Source: Pseudomonas sp. GM49
GTDB taxonomy: Bacteria > Pseudomonadota > Gammaproteobacteria > Pseudomonadales > Pseudomonadaceae
Reading direction: 5' to 3'
Assembly (NCBI RefSeq): GCF_000282355.1
Contig: NZ_AKJL01000147.1
Coordinates: 1-39,222 of the forward strand
DNA: 39,222 nucleotides
Shown: piece by piece, positions 1 to 8,979 of the stretch
Layout: every line of letters begins with the position of its first letter
How positions within the stretch are numbered: position 1 is the first letter of the stretch
The notes under the pieces: model-generated
Seen by the model: the letters and a program-made list of their open reading frames with translations, nothing else
The model's database searches: none
Told to the model about the DNA's origin: nothing
Program-made: the position numbers and the translations under genes

Positions 1-22
1 CTGGCGAAGCCAGCTGCTACAG
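1..22. repeat. REP-like palindrome half at the left edge
   Basis: The first bases pair CTGGC with GCCAG around GAA and continue into GCTGCTACAG. The same core in the opposite orientation (TGTAGCAGCAGGCTTCGCCAGCTG) lies at 17041-17064, so this is a REP copy cut by the window edge. It sits just downstream of the aminotransferase stop. Confidence 0.6.
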
Positions 23-36
23 GCCGAGTGGTGGCA

Positions 37-1224
37 TCAGGCGCGGCGTGCTTCGAGCAGGTCCGTGGCACACAGCACGATGCGCCGGCAGGCATCCGCC
101 AGTTTCGGCCGATCGACCACCAGGCCGATGCGGATATGCCCCGCCGCACTCGGCCCGAAGGCTTCACCGGCCAATACCGACACGCCGTACCCTTCCAGCA
201 GCCGCTCGGCGAAATGCTGGGCCGACAACCCGGTGGGGCGCACATCGACCATCACGAACATGCCGCCATCGGGGCGGATCGCCCGCAGACCGGCGCAATG
301 ATCGAGACTTGCACACACCAGGTCACGACGCTGGCGATACTCTTCGCGCATCGAGGCCACTTCCGGCAGGTCCCGGTCCAGCGCCAACTGCGCGGCGTTC
401 TGCACGAAATCCGGGATACCGAACAACATGCTGAGCGACAAGTTGACCAGATGCCCGGCCATGGGTTTGGGCCCGATCACCCAGCCCACTCGCCAGCCGC
501 TCATGGCGTGGGACTTGGACAGGCTGTTGATCGTCGCCGTCCGTTCGGCCATGCCCGGCAGACTCGCCGGACTGATGTGCTCACCCTCGTACAGCAGATC
601 GCTGTAGACCTCATCGCTGATCAGCCACAAATCATGGCGAATGCACAGCGCCGCCAGCTCCTGCCAGCTCGCCAGGGACAAACTGGCGCCGGATGGATTG
701 TTCGGACTGTTGAGCAGGATGGCGCGTGTTTTCGGCGTGATCCGTGCCGCGACATCCGCCGGGTCGACGCGAAACCCGTTCTGCGGACGCACTGGCACCG
801 GGACCACTGTGGCCGCACAAGCGCCGATCACGCCTTCATAAGTCACGTACATCGGCTCGGCGACTATCACTTCATCGCCCGGATCGAGCAGGCATTGCGC
901 CACCGAATACACAGCGCACTGCGCGCCTGGAAAGACGATCACATGTTCTGCATCCACCGCCTGACCGCTACGGTGCCGATGCCGGCGGGCAATGCTGTCG
1001 CGCAGCCCTCGACTGCCGCGCACTTCAGGATAGTGCGTATCACCGGCCAACAGGCTGGCAATGGCCGCCTGGACAATCGGTTGCGGCGTGTCGAAATCCG
1101 GGTCACCGATCGACAGCAGCAAGACATCGACGCCCTGCTCACGCAACGCCAGCGCTCGATCGTGAATCTGCCAGGCCGCCGCTCCGTCACCGGCGATTCG
1201 TTGAGTCAAGGCTGAATAGCGCAT
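37..1224 (-). CDS. PLP-dependent class I/II aminotransferase
   Basis: A fold-type I aminotransferase of 395 residues, transferring an amino group between an amino acid and a 2-oxo acid in the cytoplasm. Visible landmarks are an N-terminal SIGDPDFDTP segment (about 38-47), NSPNNPSGA around 172-180, the SDEVY motif (203-207) whose Asp contacts the PLP pyridine nitrogen in this family, and SLSKSHAMSGWR with the expected PLP lysine at about 237. The arginine for the substrate carboxylate lies in the C-terminal HIRIGL segment. Length is normal and nothing is broken. The substrate cannot be read from sequence; aspartate/aromatic-type or MalY/PatB-like enzymes share these motifs. Its stop abuts a REP fragment. 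The next gene on the same strand (glycerate kinase) begins 80 nt upstream, so co-transcription is possible. Confidence 0.92.
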   Translation of the reverse strand: MRYSALTQRIAGDGAAAWQIHDRALALREQGVDVLLLSIGDPDFDTPQPIVQAAIASLLAGDTHYPEVRGSRGLRDSIARRHRHRSGQAVDAEHVIVFPGAQCAVYSVAQCLLDPGDEVIVAEPMYVTYEGVIGACAATVVPVPVRPQNGFRVDPADVAARITPKTRAILLNSPNNPSGASLSLASWQELAALCIRHDLWLISDEVYSDLLYEGEHISPASLPGMAERTATINSLSKSHAMSGWRVGWVIGPKPMAGHLVNLSLSMLFGIPDFVQNAAQLALDRDLPEVASMREEYRQRRDLVCASLDHCAGLRAIRPDGGMFVMVDVRPTGLSAQHFAERLLEGYGVSVLAGEAFGPSAAGHIRIGLVVDRPKLADACRRIVLCATDLLEARRA

Positions 1225-1304
1225 GTCTTTCTCCTGTCGCGCGGGTGCTCCAGCCTCAACCCTATCTCAAATCAGGAAATGCGCCACTATTGCAGGGATG
1301 CCCT

Positions 1305-2465
1305 TTATTCTTCGGGCCCGATCCGCACCTGGGCCCTGGCCACCCGCCACACCCGCGCCACATCACTCGCCCGCTCACGCAGCAAGCGCGGTGCTTCGGC
1401 ACAAGCCCGTTCCAGAGTCATCGGCCCGCTCGCCAGGGCAAACGCAGCGTCGATGCCATGTTCATAGAGCGCCTGATAACCGTCGCCCAGCGTGCCGGCA
1501 ATGACGATGACCGGCACGTCGTGCTGCCTGGCGACACGCGCCACACCAAACGGCGTCTTGCCGCGCAAGGTTTGGGCATCGAAACGCCCTTCGCCGGTGA
1601 TCACCAGATCGGCGCCTGCAACGGCGTCGGCCAGGCCCACGAGTTCGGCAACCACCTCGACCCCGGCCTTGAACTGCGCGCCCAGGAACGCTTTGGCGGC
1701 AAACCCCAGGCCACCCGCCGCGCCGCTGCCCGGTTCGTCGCGCACGTCGTTGTTCAAGGCAGTCGCGCAATGGTCGGCAAAGTGTCCGAGGGCGCGGTCC
1801 AGAAGTTCGACCTGCGCGGGCGAGGCGCCTTTTTGCGGGCCGAAAATCGCCGAGGCTCCGTGGGGGCCGCACAGCGGGTTGTTGACGTCAGCCGCGATGT
1901 CGAAGCGTACCTGCGCCAGACGCGGATCAATCTCGCTCAGGTCGACGCGGGCCAATTGCCCAAGGGCGAGGCCGCCCGGTGACAGCGTCTGCCCCTGAGC
2001 GTCCAGCAGTTTCACGCCCAAGGCCTGCATGGCACCGGCGCCGCCGTCATTGGTCGCACTGCCGCCAATCGCCAGGATCACCCGTTGTGCACCGGCATCC
2101 AGCGCGGCACGGATCAATTGTCCGGTGCCAAAGGTACTGCTGATGCACGCATCCCGTTGAGCCACCGGGACCAACTGCAAACCGCTGGCCTCGGCCATCT
2201 CGATGATCGCGGTGTGGCTCTGCGGCAACCAGCCCCAGGCAGCATCCACCGTCGGCCCCAGCGGCCCGCGAACCAGGGTGCGGCGCTGTTCGCCTTCGCA
2301 CGCGGCCAGGATCGACTCGACAGTCCCTTCCCCACCGTCGGCCATCGGGCATTTGATCAATTGAGCATCCGGCCACACCTGCGCCAGCCCCAACGCGATG
2401 GCATCGGCCACGCCTTGAGCGCTGAGGCTGTCCTTGAACGAATCGGGGGCGATCACGATTTTCAT
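1305..2465 (-). CDS. garK: glycerate kinase (GarK/GlxK family)
   Basis: Glycerate 2-kinase of the GarK/GlxK family (Pfam Gly_kinase), phosphorylating D-glycerate with ATP and feeding glucarate, galactarate, tartrate or glyoxylate carbon into glycolysis. The 386-residue product begins MKIVIAPDSFKDSLSA, the family signature, and carries KCPMADGGEGTV (about 39-50), GGSATNDGGAGA (about 135-146) and an ITGEGRFDAQT segment near residue 270. Length matches the family. A GGAGA ribosome-binding site precedes the ATG. It lies downstream of the CdaR-type regulator on the same strand, separated by a REPIN at 2590-2690. Together with the divergent transporter this suggests a sugar-acid or glycerate uptake module. 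The symbol garK reflects the family; glxK would be equally defensible. Confidence 0.93.
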   Translation of the reverse strand: MKIVIAPDSFKDSLSAQGVADAIALGLAQVWPDAQLIKCPMADGGEGTVESILAACEGEQRRTLVRGPLGPTVDAAWGWLPQSHTAIIEMAEASGLQLVPVAQRDACISSTFGTGQLIRAALDAGAQRVILAIGGSATNDGGAGAMQALGVKLLDAQGQTLSPGGLALGQLARVDLSEIDPRLAQVRFDIAADVNNPLCGPHGASAIFGPQKGASPAQVELLDRALGHFADHCATALNNDVRDEPGSGAAGGLGFAAKAFLGAQFKAGVEVVAELVGLADAVAGADLVITGEGRFDAQTLRGKTPFGVARVARQHDVPVIVIAGTLGDGYQALYEHGIDAAFALASGPMTLERACAEAPRLLRERASDVARVWRVARAQVRIGPEE

Positions 2466-2589
2466 GGGAATTCTCCAGTTCCAATGTCCCCATGCTGCCA
2501 GCAGGCATGAACAATAACGCCGGTCCGCTGCACAAGCGGCTTTGAGGATTATTGTTCATTTCCACAAAACCCGAGGTAGACGTTTCACC

Positions 2590-2690
2590 TGTAGGAGCGA
2601 GCTTGCTCGCGATGGAGGGTAACGATGACGCGGGAAATCAGACTTACCGCGGCGTCCTCTGGTTTTTCGCGAGCAAGCTCGCTCCTACAG
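2590..2690. repeat. REPIN (inverted REP pair)
   Basis: TGTAGGAGCGAGCTTGCTCGCGA at the left is answered by TCGCGAGCAAGCTCGCTCCTACAG at the right, about 55 nt apart. The inner sequence (GGTAACGATGACGCGG ... ACCGCGGCG ... GGTTTTT) resembles the interior of the elements at 14500-14600 and 18029-18139, so the three belong to one REPIN family. It lies between cdaR and garK. Confidence 0.9.
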
Positions 2691-2704
2691 GGGGATTTTG
2701 TCGC

Positions 2705-3826
2705 TCACGAAATTGAGTCTGACTCGGGGAGCAGTTGCACGCCGAGGTACAGCGCAAGCATTCCGTCGAGTCGCAAGGGATCAACCCCACTCAGTTCGGC
2801 AATCCGTTCCATTCGATAACGCAGGCTGTTGCGATGAATGCCCAGGGCATCGGCGCAGGCCTGGCTCTGGCCGTCGTGTTCGCACCAACTGCGCAGGGTC
2901 GCCAGCAACTGACCATTGCTGTCCCTGGCGATGACCTTGCGCAGCGGGTTGAGCAATTCGTCGAGGGCGTCGTCGTTGCGGTGGCGCCAGAGCATCACCG
3001 GTAGCCGATAGCGGGTCAGCGTCAGCAATCTGGAGCGCGGCAACACATCTCGACCGTAGGCCAGCAAGTCACCGACCCGGCGATAGCAGCGGCGCAAACC
3101 CGCCAGCCCATCGGCCTGACCACCCACGGCTATGCGCAGGATGTTCCAGCCCAGGCCGTCGAGTTTGTCCAGCAAGCGCTCGTTCTCGACCGACTGGCTG
3201 GCCGGCCGGCACCAGAGCAGCGAGGTTTTGGCTGAGCTCACGCACCAACTGTCGGGGTACCGGCTCGTCAACCAGGCACTGAGTGCCTCGACCGTTTGCC
3301 CGGGTGCGTGCTCCAGGCCCAGCTCGAAAAGGTACGGCACTCGGGTCATCTGTGGCTTGAGGCCCAACTGCTGCGCTTCATCGACCAGTCGCGGAGAATC
3401 CCCGGCTTCGCTGAGTAGCAACGCCAGCAAATCATCGCAGCGCTGGCGCCGCCATTGCTGTTCGGCCTGCTGGTTGCGCTGGCCCACCAGCATTTCGGCG
3501 GTCATGCGCACCAGTTCGGCGTAGGTGCGCAGTTGCTCGGGCTCGCCGGTGATACCCAGTACACCGATCAGGCGCTGATCAAGCAACAACGGCAGGTTGA
3601 TGCCCGGTTGCACGCCCTTGAGATGAATCGCAGTCTGCGCATCGATCTCCACCACGCGGCCGTTGGCCAATACCAGTTGCGCGCCTTCATGCCGGGTGTT
3701 GACCCGCTCCGGCTCGCCGCTGCCCAGGATCAGGCCCTGGCTGTCCATGACGTTGACGTTGTACGGCAGGATGGCCATCGCCCGGTCGACGATGTCCTGG
3801 GCCAGGTCGTGATCGAGTTCGAACAT
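2705..3826 (-). CDS. cdaR: CdaR-type sugar diacid regulator (PucR-like HTH)
   Basis: Transcription activator of the CdaR family, which in E. coli responds to glucarate, galactarate and glycerate. I start it at the ATG of MFELDHDLAQDIVDRAM (373 residues). That ATG has AAGGA eight bases upstream, whereas the longer reading frame adds an unlikely leader. The N-terminal third has the sugar-diacid recognition pattern (DIVDRAMAILPYNVNVMD, then GVLGITGEPEQ). The C-terminus has the PucR-type helix-turn-helix (ACADALGIHRNSLRYRMERI, about 325-345). It is divergent from an MFS transporter and upstream of glycerate kinase, fitting control of both. No glucarate dehydratase or tartronate semialdehyde enzymes are nearby, so the true inducer may be glycerate itself. 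Confidence 0.88.
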   Translation of the reverse strand: MFELDHDLAQDIVDRAMAILPYNVNVMDSQGLILGSGEPERVNTRHEGAQLVLANGRVVEIDAQTAIHLKGVQPGINLPLLLDQRLIGVLGITGEPEQLRTYAELVRMTAEMLVGQRNQQAEQQWRRQRCDDLLALLLSEAGDSPRLVDEAQQLGLKPQMTRVPYLFELGLEHAPGQTVEALSAWLTSRYPDSWCVSSAKTSLLWCRPASQSVENERLLDKLDGLGWNILRIAVGGQADGLAGLRRCYRRVGDLLAYGRDVLPRSRLLTLTRYRLPVMLWRHRNDDALDELLNPLRKVIARDSNGQLLATLRSWCEHDGQSQACADALGIHRNSLRYRMERIAELSGVDPLRLDGMLALYLGVQLLPESDSIS

Positions 3827-3913
3827 GCAAGTGATCCTTGAAGACGGTGATGGAACGGGTTGTTCACCCGCACAGGCCTTGGTTGCAAACCCTGTGCTCA
3901 GGCACAAAGACAG

Positions 3914-3928
3914 CCACCCTGAGGGTGG
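3914..3928. promoter_or_regulatory. inverted repeat in the cdaR/MFS divergent spacer
   Basis: CCACCC-TGA-GGGTGG is a perfect 6-bp-arm inverted repeat in the 170-nt spacer between cdaR and the divergent transporter. Its position makes it a candidate regulator site, but a simple RNA hairpin in the transporter leader is equally possible. Confidence 0.3.
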
Positions 3929-3996
3929 TCGAGACTCTCCTGGCGATCAACGTTACCCTTTGCATCGCAAAAAATCATAATAAAGAGAGAGCCGCC

Positions 3997-5307
3997 ATGA
4001 CACAGAGCGCCGTAGCGTCCGACGCCATCGCTGACGACAAAAACGCCGTCTACAAACGCATTACCCTGCGTTTGATCCCCTTCATTTTCATCTGCTATCT
4101 GTTCAACTACCTCGACCGGGTAAACGTTGGATTTGCCAAGCTGCAGATGCTCGACGCACTGAAATTCAGCGAAACCGTGTACGGCCTCGGTGCTGGCATC
4201 TTCTTTATCGGTTACGTACTGTGCGGCGTGCCAAGCAACCTGGCCCTGACCAGGTTCGGCCCGCGGCGCTGGATCGCGCTGATGATGATCACCTGGGGCA
4301 TGCTGTCGACCTGCCTGCTGTTCGTCACCACCCCGACCGAGTTCTATACCCTGCGTCTGTTCACCGGCGCCGCCGAAGCCGGGTTCTTCCCGGGCGTGGT
4401 GTTGTATCTCTCGCAATGGTTCCCGACCTTCCGCCGGGGCCGCATCATGGCGCTGTTCATGTCGGCGATTCCGGTATCCGGTCTGTTGGGTAGCCCGTTC
4501 TCTGGCTGGATTCTCAACCACTTCGCCGCAGGCCAGGGCGGTCTCTCTGGCTGGCAGTGGATGTTCCTGCTGCAAGGCATTCCAACCGTGATCCTCGGTG
4601 CGCTGGCTTATTTCCTGCTCAGCGACAGTTACGCCAATGCCAAATGGCTGACCCCGTTCGAACGTTCGGTGCTGGAAGCCGACCACGCCTTCGATCTGGC
4701 CAACAAACCGAAAACCACGACTGATTCGCTGCTGGCGGTGTTCAAGAACCCGGCGATCTGGGCCTTCGGCCTGATCTACTTCTGCATCCAGAGTGGTGTG
4801 TACGCGATCAACTTCTGGCTGCCATCGATCATCAAGAACCTGGGCTTCAACGATAACCTGGTAATCGGCTGGCTCAGTGCGATTCCGTACCTGCTGGCAG
4901 CGGTGTTCATGCTGATGGTTGGCCGCTCGGCGGACTTGCGCAAAGAACGTCGCTGGCATTTGGTGGTGCCGATGTTGATGGGGGCGCTGGGCCTGCTGAT
5001 CGCTGTGAACTTCGCCGCCAACCCGGCCATCGCCATTCTCGGCCTGACCATCGCCACCATGGGCGCCCTCACCGGCCTGCCGATGTTCTGGCCGGTGCCG
5101 ACCGCCCTGCTCAGTGCCGGCGCCGCTGCGGGTGGCCTGGCGCTAATCAACTCGATGGGACAGATGGCCGGCTTCCTCAGCCCGTATCTGGTGGGTTGGG
5201 TCAAGGACAGCACCGGTTCGACCGATGCGGCGCTGTACCTGCTGGCGGGTGTGATTGTCTGCGGCAGTCTGCTGGCGTTGCGCATGACACGCACCCTGCG
5301 CGCCTGA
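3997..5307 (+). CDS. MFS transporter, anion:cation symporter (ACS) family
   Basis: Inner-membrane secondary transporter of 436 residues with about 12 hydrophobic segments. The N-terminus (YKRITLRLIPFIFICYLFNYLDRVNVGFAK) is the hallmark of the ACS family of organic-anion symporters, which includes glucarate, galactonate and tartrate carriers. The loop 2-3 region GPRRWIALMMITWG and the TM5 region (RLFTGAAEAGFFPGVVLYLSQW) are also typical. I start at the ATG of MTQSAVASDA because AAAGAGAGA sits at a good distance and the upstream extension is non-hydrophobic leader. It is divergent from cdaR and close to glycerate kinase, so glycerate, tartrate or a sugar diacid is the likely substrate. That last step is inference. 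Confidence 0.92.
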   Translation: MTQSAVASDAIADDKNAVYKRITLRLIPFIFICYLFNYLDRVNVGFAKLQMLDALKFSETVYGLGAGIFFIGYVLCGVPSNLALTRFGPRRWIALMMITWGMLSTCLLFVTTPTEFYTLRLFTGAAEAGFFPGVVLYLSQWFPTFRRGRIMALFMSAIPVSGLLGSPFSGWILNHFAAGQGGLSGWQWMFLLQGIPTVILGALAYFLLSDSYANAKWLTPFERSVLEADHAFDLANKPKTTTDSLLAVFKNPAIWAFGLIYFCIQSGVYAINFWLPSIIKNLGFNDNLVIGWLSAIPYLLAAVFMLMVGRSADLRKERRWHLVVPMLMGALGLLIAVNFAANPAIAILGLTIATMGALTGLPMFWPVPTALLSAGAAAGGLALINSMGQMAGFLSPYLVGWVKDSTGSTDAALYLLAGVIVCGSLLALRMTRTLRA

Positions 5308-5320
5308 TCACCGCCCCCCC

Positions 5321-5410
5321 TGTAGGAGCGAGCTTGCTCGCGATAGCGGTGTGTCAGCGACATTAATGCTGACTGATGCGCCGCCATCGCGAGCAAGCTC
5401 GCTCCCACAG
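5321..5410. repeat. REPIN (inverted REP pair)
   Basis: Two facing REP units (TGTAGGAGCGAGCTTGCTCGCGA and TCGCGAGCAAGCTCGCTCCCACAG) with about 43 nt between them. The interior differs from the 2590/14500/18029 group. It lies immediately after the MFS transporter. Confidence 0.9.
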
Positions 5411-5501
5411 TTTGATCCCGGCGTGTTCGATATTTCTGTTTGATCCATGCGACTGTTCTGGTATCTGATTGAGCCTTTCCCACTGGTAAAAGGATTTGCT
5501 C

Positions 5502-6515
5502 ATGAGCTATCGCACACTGGGTCATTCGGGTCTGCAGGTGTCCACCCTGACCCTGGGCACCATGATGTTCGGCGAACAGACCAGCACCGAAGATTCCCTG
5601 CGAATCATCGACAAGGCCTGGGACCAGGGCATCAATTTCATCGACACCGCCGACGTCTACACCAACGGTCGTTCCGAGGAAATCGTCGGCGAGGCCATCG
5701 CCAGCCGCCGTCATGAATGGGTGCTGGCCACCAAAGTCGGCTTCGGTCCCGTGGACGGCATCCCCAACCGCAGCGGCCTGAGCCGCAAGCACCTGTTCAA
5801 CGGCATCGATGCGAGCCTGACCCGCCTGGGCACCGACTACCTCGACATTTATTACCTGCACCGCGAAGACCACAATACGCCGCTGGAAGTCACGGTATCG
5901 GCCATAGGCGATCTGATTCGCCAGGGCAAAATCCGCTATTGGGGTCTGTCGAACTACCGTGGCTGGCGTATCGCTGAAGTGATTCGCGTGGCCGACAAGT
6001 TGGGGGTCGACCGGCCGGTAATCAGCCAGCCGCTGTACAACATCGTCAACCGCCAGGCCGAAACCGAGCAGATCACGGCTGCACAAAACTACGGTCTGGG
6101 CGTGGTGCCCTACAGCCCGCTGGCGCGCGGGGTACTCAGCGGCAAGTACGCGCCGGATGTGCAACCGGACGCCAACAGCCGTGCCGGACGCCAGGACAAA
6201 CGCATCCTGGAAACCGAATGGCGCGTCGAATCCCTGCGTATTGCCCAGCAAATCCAGCAATACGCCCAGGAACGCGGTGTCGGCATCGTCGAGTTCGCGA
6301 TTGCCTGGGTGCTGAACAACAGCGCAGTCACCTCAGCCATTGTCGGGCCGCGCACCGAGGCGCAGTGGGACGCCTACACTAAGGCGCAGGCGGTGAAGAT
6401 CACGGCGCAGGACGAGGCGTTCATCGATTCGCTGGTGACGCCGGGACATGCGTCGACACCGGGGTTCAATGATGTGAGCCATTTTGTGTCGGGGCGTACA
6501 CCTCGCAACACCTGA
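5502..6515 (+). CDS. aldo/keto reductase
   Basis: NADPH-dependent aldo/keto reductase of the voltage-channel-beta/YajO-like branch, 337 residues, cytoplasmic. The start is the ATG of MSYRTLGHSGLQVSTLTLGT, with AAGGA upstream; an in-frame ATG two codons earlier is less well placed. The catalytic tetrad is visible: Asp in FIDTADVY (about 50), Tyr of the same motif (about 55), Lys in LATKVGF (about 82), His in YYLHRED (about 121). The KIRYWGLSNYRGW segment and the C-terminal SAIVGPRTEAQ cofactor region are also present. The substrate is not predictable. It stands alone between two REPINs. Confidence 0.92.
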   Translation: MSYRTLGHSGLQVSTLTLGTMMFGEQTSTEDSLRIIDKAWDQGINFIDTADVYTNGRSEEIVGEAIASRRHEWVLATKVGFGPVDGIPNRSGLSRKHLFNGIDASLTRLGTDYLDIYYLHREDHNTPLEVTVSAIGDLIRQGKIRYWGLSNYRGWRIAEVIRVADKLGVDRPVISQPLYNIVNRQAETEQITAAQNYGLGVVPYSPLARGVLSGKYAPDVQPDANSRAGRQDKRILETEWRVESLRIAQQIQQYAQERGVGIVEFAIAWVLNNSAVTSAIVGPRTEAQWDAYTKAQAVKITAQDEAFIDSLVTPGHASTPGFNDVSHFVSGRTPRNT

Positions 6516-6531
6516 AAAAACACAAAACCTC

Positions 6532-6614
6532 TGTAGGAGCGAGCTTGCTCGCGATGGTGGGTCAGCTACATGGATGTCAACTGACCCACCATCGCGAGCA
6601 AGCTCGCTCCTACA
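6532..6614. repeat. REPIN forming a long hairpin
   Basis: TGTAGGAGCGAGCTTGCTCGCGATGGTGGGTCAG is answered almost perfectly by CTGACCCACCATCGCGAGCAAGCTCGCTCCTACA, leaving a loop of about 15 nt. The stem therefore extends beyond the REP units into the interior. It lies between the aldo/keto reductase and rarD. Confidence 0.92.
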
Positions 6615-6706
6615 TTCAGACTGTGTTGATTGATTGGTCAGTATTCGGCCCGAAAACCACGTATCCTCCGCCCCCCCTGTTTCACCTTCAACATCGCGAG
6701 GACAGC

Positions 6707-7588
6707 TTGTCTAAAGGTATCGCTCTATCGGTTTCAGCCTCGGTGCTGTTTGCCGTCATGTATTACTACACGTCGCTGCTCACCCCCTTGAGCGGCGTGG
6801 AAATCTTCGGTTGGCGCATGCTGCTGACCGTGCCCTGCATGACCGTGTTCATGGTGTGGTCCGGGGAATGGAAACGCGTGCTCGAAATTGTGCGGCGCGC
6901 CATGGCCAACCCGAAACTGATTGGCGGGCTGATCGCCTCCTCTGCCCTGCTCGGCGTGCAACTGTGGCTGTTCATGTGGGCGCCGCTCAACGGCTACAGC
7001 CTCGACGTATCACTCGGTTATTTCCTGTTACCGCTGACCATGGTCCTGACCGGCCGCCTCGCCTATGGCGAACGCCTGTCCTATCTGCAAAAAATCGCCG
7101 TGGTGTTCGCCTGCCTGGGCGTGATCAACGAGGTGTATCAGGTCGGTGGTTTTTCCTGGGCGACCTTGCTGGTCTGCATTGGTTATCCGACCTACTTCGT
7201 CGTGCGCAAACGGCTGGCGGCGGACAATCTCGGCGGTTTGTGGCTGGACATGGCGTTGACGCTGCCGGTGGCCTTATGGTTCGTTCAGAGTGGCGCACAA
7301 GGTTTCGGTGTGTTTGACCAGCATCCATGGTTGTCGCTGTTGATTCCGATGCTCGGCGTGATCAGCGCGTCGGCGCTGGTGGTCTACATCATTGCCAGCC
7401 GCCTGCTGCCGTTCAGCCTGTTCGGCCTGTTGAGCTACGTCGAACCGGTGCTGCTGCTGGGCGTGGCGTTGCTGCTGGGAGAGAGTATCAAGGCCGGCGA
7501 ATGGCTGACGTACATCCCGATCTGGATGGCCGTGCTGGTGCTGATGTTCGAAGGGTTCAAGCACTTGGTCCGACAGCGCAGAGCTTAA
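6707..7588 (+). CDS. rarD: RarD, EamA-type drug/metabolite transporter
   Basis: Inner-membrane protein of the drug/metabolite transporter superfamily, RarD subgroup, about 293 residues with ten predicted hydrophobic helices. I place the start at a TTG (6707) because the protein then begins MSKGIALSVSASVLFAVMYYYTSLLTP when written without breaks in family alignments, and GAGG lies just upstream. The longer frame would read through the REPIN. The GVEIFGWRMLLTVP region after helix 1 and the C-terminal SYVEPVLLLGVALLLGE repeat are characteristic. The transported compound is not established for the family. No operon partner is evident. Confidence 0.88.
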   Translation: MSKGIALSVSASVLFAVMYYYTSLLTPLSGVEIFGWRMLLTVPCMTVFMVWSGEWKRVLEIVRRAMANPKLIGGLIASSALLGVQLWLFMWAPLNGYSLDVSLGYFLLPLTMVLTGRLAYGERLSYLQKIAVVFACLGVINEVYQVGGFSWATLLVCIGYPTYFVVRKRLAADNLGGLWLDMALTLPVALWFVQSGAQGFGVFDQHPWLSLLIPMLGVISASALVVYIIASRLLPFSLFGLLSYVEPVLLLGVALLLGESIKAGEWLTYIPIWMAVLVLMFEGFKHLVRQRRA

Positions 7589-7605
7589 GGCCACGCAAAA
7601 ACAAA

Positions 7606-7633
7606 TGTGGGAGCGAGCTTGCTCGCTCCCACA
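7606..7633. terminator. single REP palindrome, possible terminator
   Basis: TGTGGGAGCGAGC-TT-GCTCGCTCCCACA forms a near-perfect 13-bp stem. It lies in the convergent gap between rarD and hpd and is followed on the plus strand by TTTTAT, so it could end both transcripts. Confidence 0.6.
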
Positions 7634-7652
7634 GTTTTATCGGTGTAACGGT

Positions 7653-8729
7653 TTAGTCGGTGGAGAGAACGCCACGACGAACCTGGTCACGCTCGATGGA
7701 TTCGAACAGCGCCTTGAAGTTGCCTTCGCCGAAACCGTCGTCGCCCTTGCGCTGGATGAACTCGAAGAACACCGGCCCCATCAGGGTTTCCGAGAAGATC
7801 TGCAGCAGCAGACGCTTGTCGCCCGACTCGGACGAACCGTCCAGCAAAATACCCCGTGCTTGCAGTTCGCCCACCGGCTCGCCGTGGTTCGGCAAGCGGC
7901 CTTCGAGCATTTCGTAGTAGGTGTCCGGCGGCGCGGTCATGAAACGCATGCCGATACTTTTCAGGTGATCCCAGGTCTTGAGCAGGTCATCGGACAGGAA
8001 AGCAACGTGCTGGATGCCCTCGCCGTTGAACTGCATCAGGAACTCTTCGATCTGCCCGGCGCCCTTGGACGACTCTTCGTTGAGCGGGATGCGGATCATG
8101 CCATCGGGTGCGGTCATGGCCTTGGAGGTCAGGCCGGTGTATTCGCCTTTGATGTCGAAGTAGCGGATTTCGCGGAAGTTGAACAGCTTCTCGTAGAAGT
8201 TGGCCCAGTAGGCCATGCGACCGCGATACACGTTGTGGGTCAGGTGATCGATGATCTTCAGGCCGGCACCGACCGGGTGACGGTCAACGCCTTCGATGAA
8301 CACGAAGTCGATGTCATAGATCGAGCTGCCTTCACCGAAACGGTCGATCAGGTACAGCGGCGCGCCGCCGATGCCTTTGATCGCCGGCAGGTTCAGCTCC
8401 ATCGGACCGGTTTCAATGTGAATCGGCTGGGCGCCGAGTTCCAGGGCACGCTTGTAGGCCTTCTGCGAATCCTTGACGCGAAACGCCATGCCGCACACCG
8501 ACGGACCGTGCTCGGCCGCGAAGTACGAGGCCACGCTGTGGGGTTCGTTGTTGAGGATCAGGTTGATCGCGCCCTGGCGATACAGGTGCACGTCCTTGGA
8601 ACGGTGGGTCGCCACCTTGGTGAAACCCATGATCTCGAAGATCGGCTCCAGGGTGTTCGGGGTCGGCGATGCAAGCTCGATGAATTCAAAGCCCATCAGG
8701 CCCATTGGGTTTTCGTATAAACCTGCCAT
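7653..8729 (-). CDS. hpd: 4-hydroxyphenylpyruvate dioxygenase
   Basis: Fe(II)-dependent HPPD converting 4-hydroxyphenylpyruvate to homogentisate in tyrosine catabolism. Starting at the ATG of [18 protein letters not shown] gives 358 residues, the length of the P. fluorescens enzyme; nine extra upstream codons in the open frame are ignored, and GAGG precedes the chosen ATG. The iron ligands are visible: His162 in DHLTHNV, His241 in IQHVAFL and Glu323 in FFEFIQRKG. The C-terminal [14 protein letters not shown] helix is intact. No other homogentisate-pathway gene is in the window, so hpd stands alone here, as in other pseudomonads. Confidence 0.97.
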   Translation of the reverse strand: MAGLYENPMGLMGFEFIELASPTPNTLEPIFEIMGFTKVATHRSKDVHLYRQGAINLILNNEPHSVASYFAAEHGPSVCGMAFRVKDSQKAYKRALELGAQPIHIETGPMELNLPAIKGIGGAPLYLIDRFGEGSSIYDIDFVFIEGVDRHPVGAGLKIIDHLTHNVYRGRMAYWANFYEKLFNFREIRYFDIKGEYTGLTSKAMTAPDGMIRIPLNEESSKGAGQIEEFLMQFNGEGIQHVAFLSDDLLKTWDHLKSIGMRFMTAPPDTYYEMLEGRLPNHGEPVGELQARGILLDGSSESGDKRLLLQIFSETLMGPVFFEFIQRKGDDGFGEGNFKALFESIERDQVRRGVLSTD

Positions 8730-8758
8730 GGTTGGCGCCTCATCATTTTTTATCAATT

Positions 8759-8772
8759 AACTAAGGTTAGTT
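8759..8772. promoter_or_regulatory. AACTAA-GG-TTAGTT inverted repeat upstream of hpd
   Basis: A perfect 6-bp-arm inverted repeat 30 nt upstream of the hpd start, in an AT-rich stretch likely to hold the promoter. It is a candidate operator. I do not recognise it as the published HmgR or PhhR site. Confidence 0.35.
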
Positions 8773-8979
8773 GTAAGCAATGCTGAGACCGGTGGGTGGC
8801 GCACAGGAGATGCCCCGCACGCTGCGGGCGAGAAAATCACCGTAGATCAGTTGAAACCCGAATATCTTCATTGTCGACCCAAGGCTCTTGCGGGCGAGGC
8901 TTCTGCTGCCAGAAGACGATTATTATTGTATGCGTAAACCGATTCTACACAGCGTAAATGAGTTTGTCCGCCTTCTGTA

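Noticed and set aside
28..1215. 395-codon plus-strand frame opposite the aminotransferase
   Set aside because: His/Arg/Gln-rich shadow frame produced by high GC; the minus strand carries clear aminotransferase motifs.
744..1982. 412-codon plus-strand frame across the aminotransferase and glycerate kinase
   Set aside because: Spans two genuine minus-strand genes and has low-complexity Arg/Pro/His composition.
4776..6260. 494-codon minus-strand frame over the MFS and aldo/keto reductase genes
   Set aside because: Crosses two plus-strand genes and a REPIN; no family motifs.
7605..8720. 371-codon plus-strand frame opposite hpd
   Set aside because: Exact shadow of hpd, whose iron ligands are intact.
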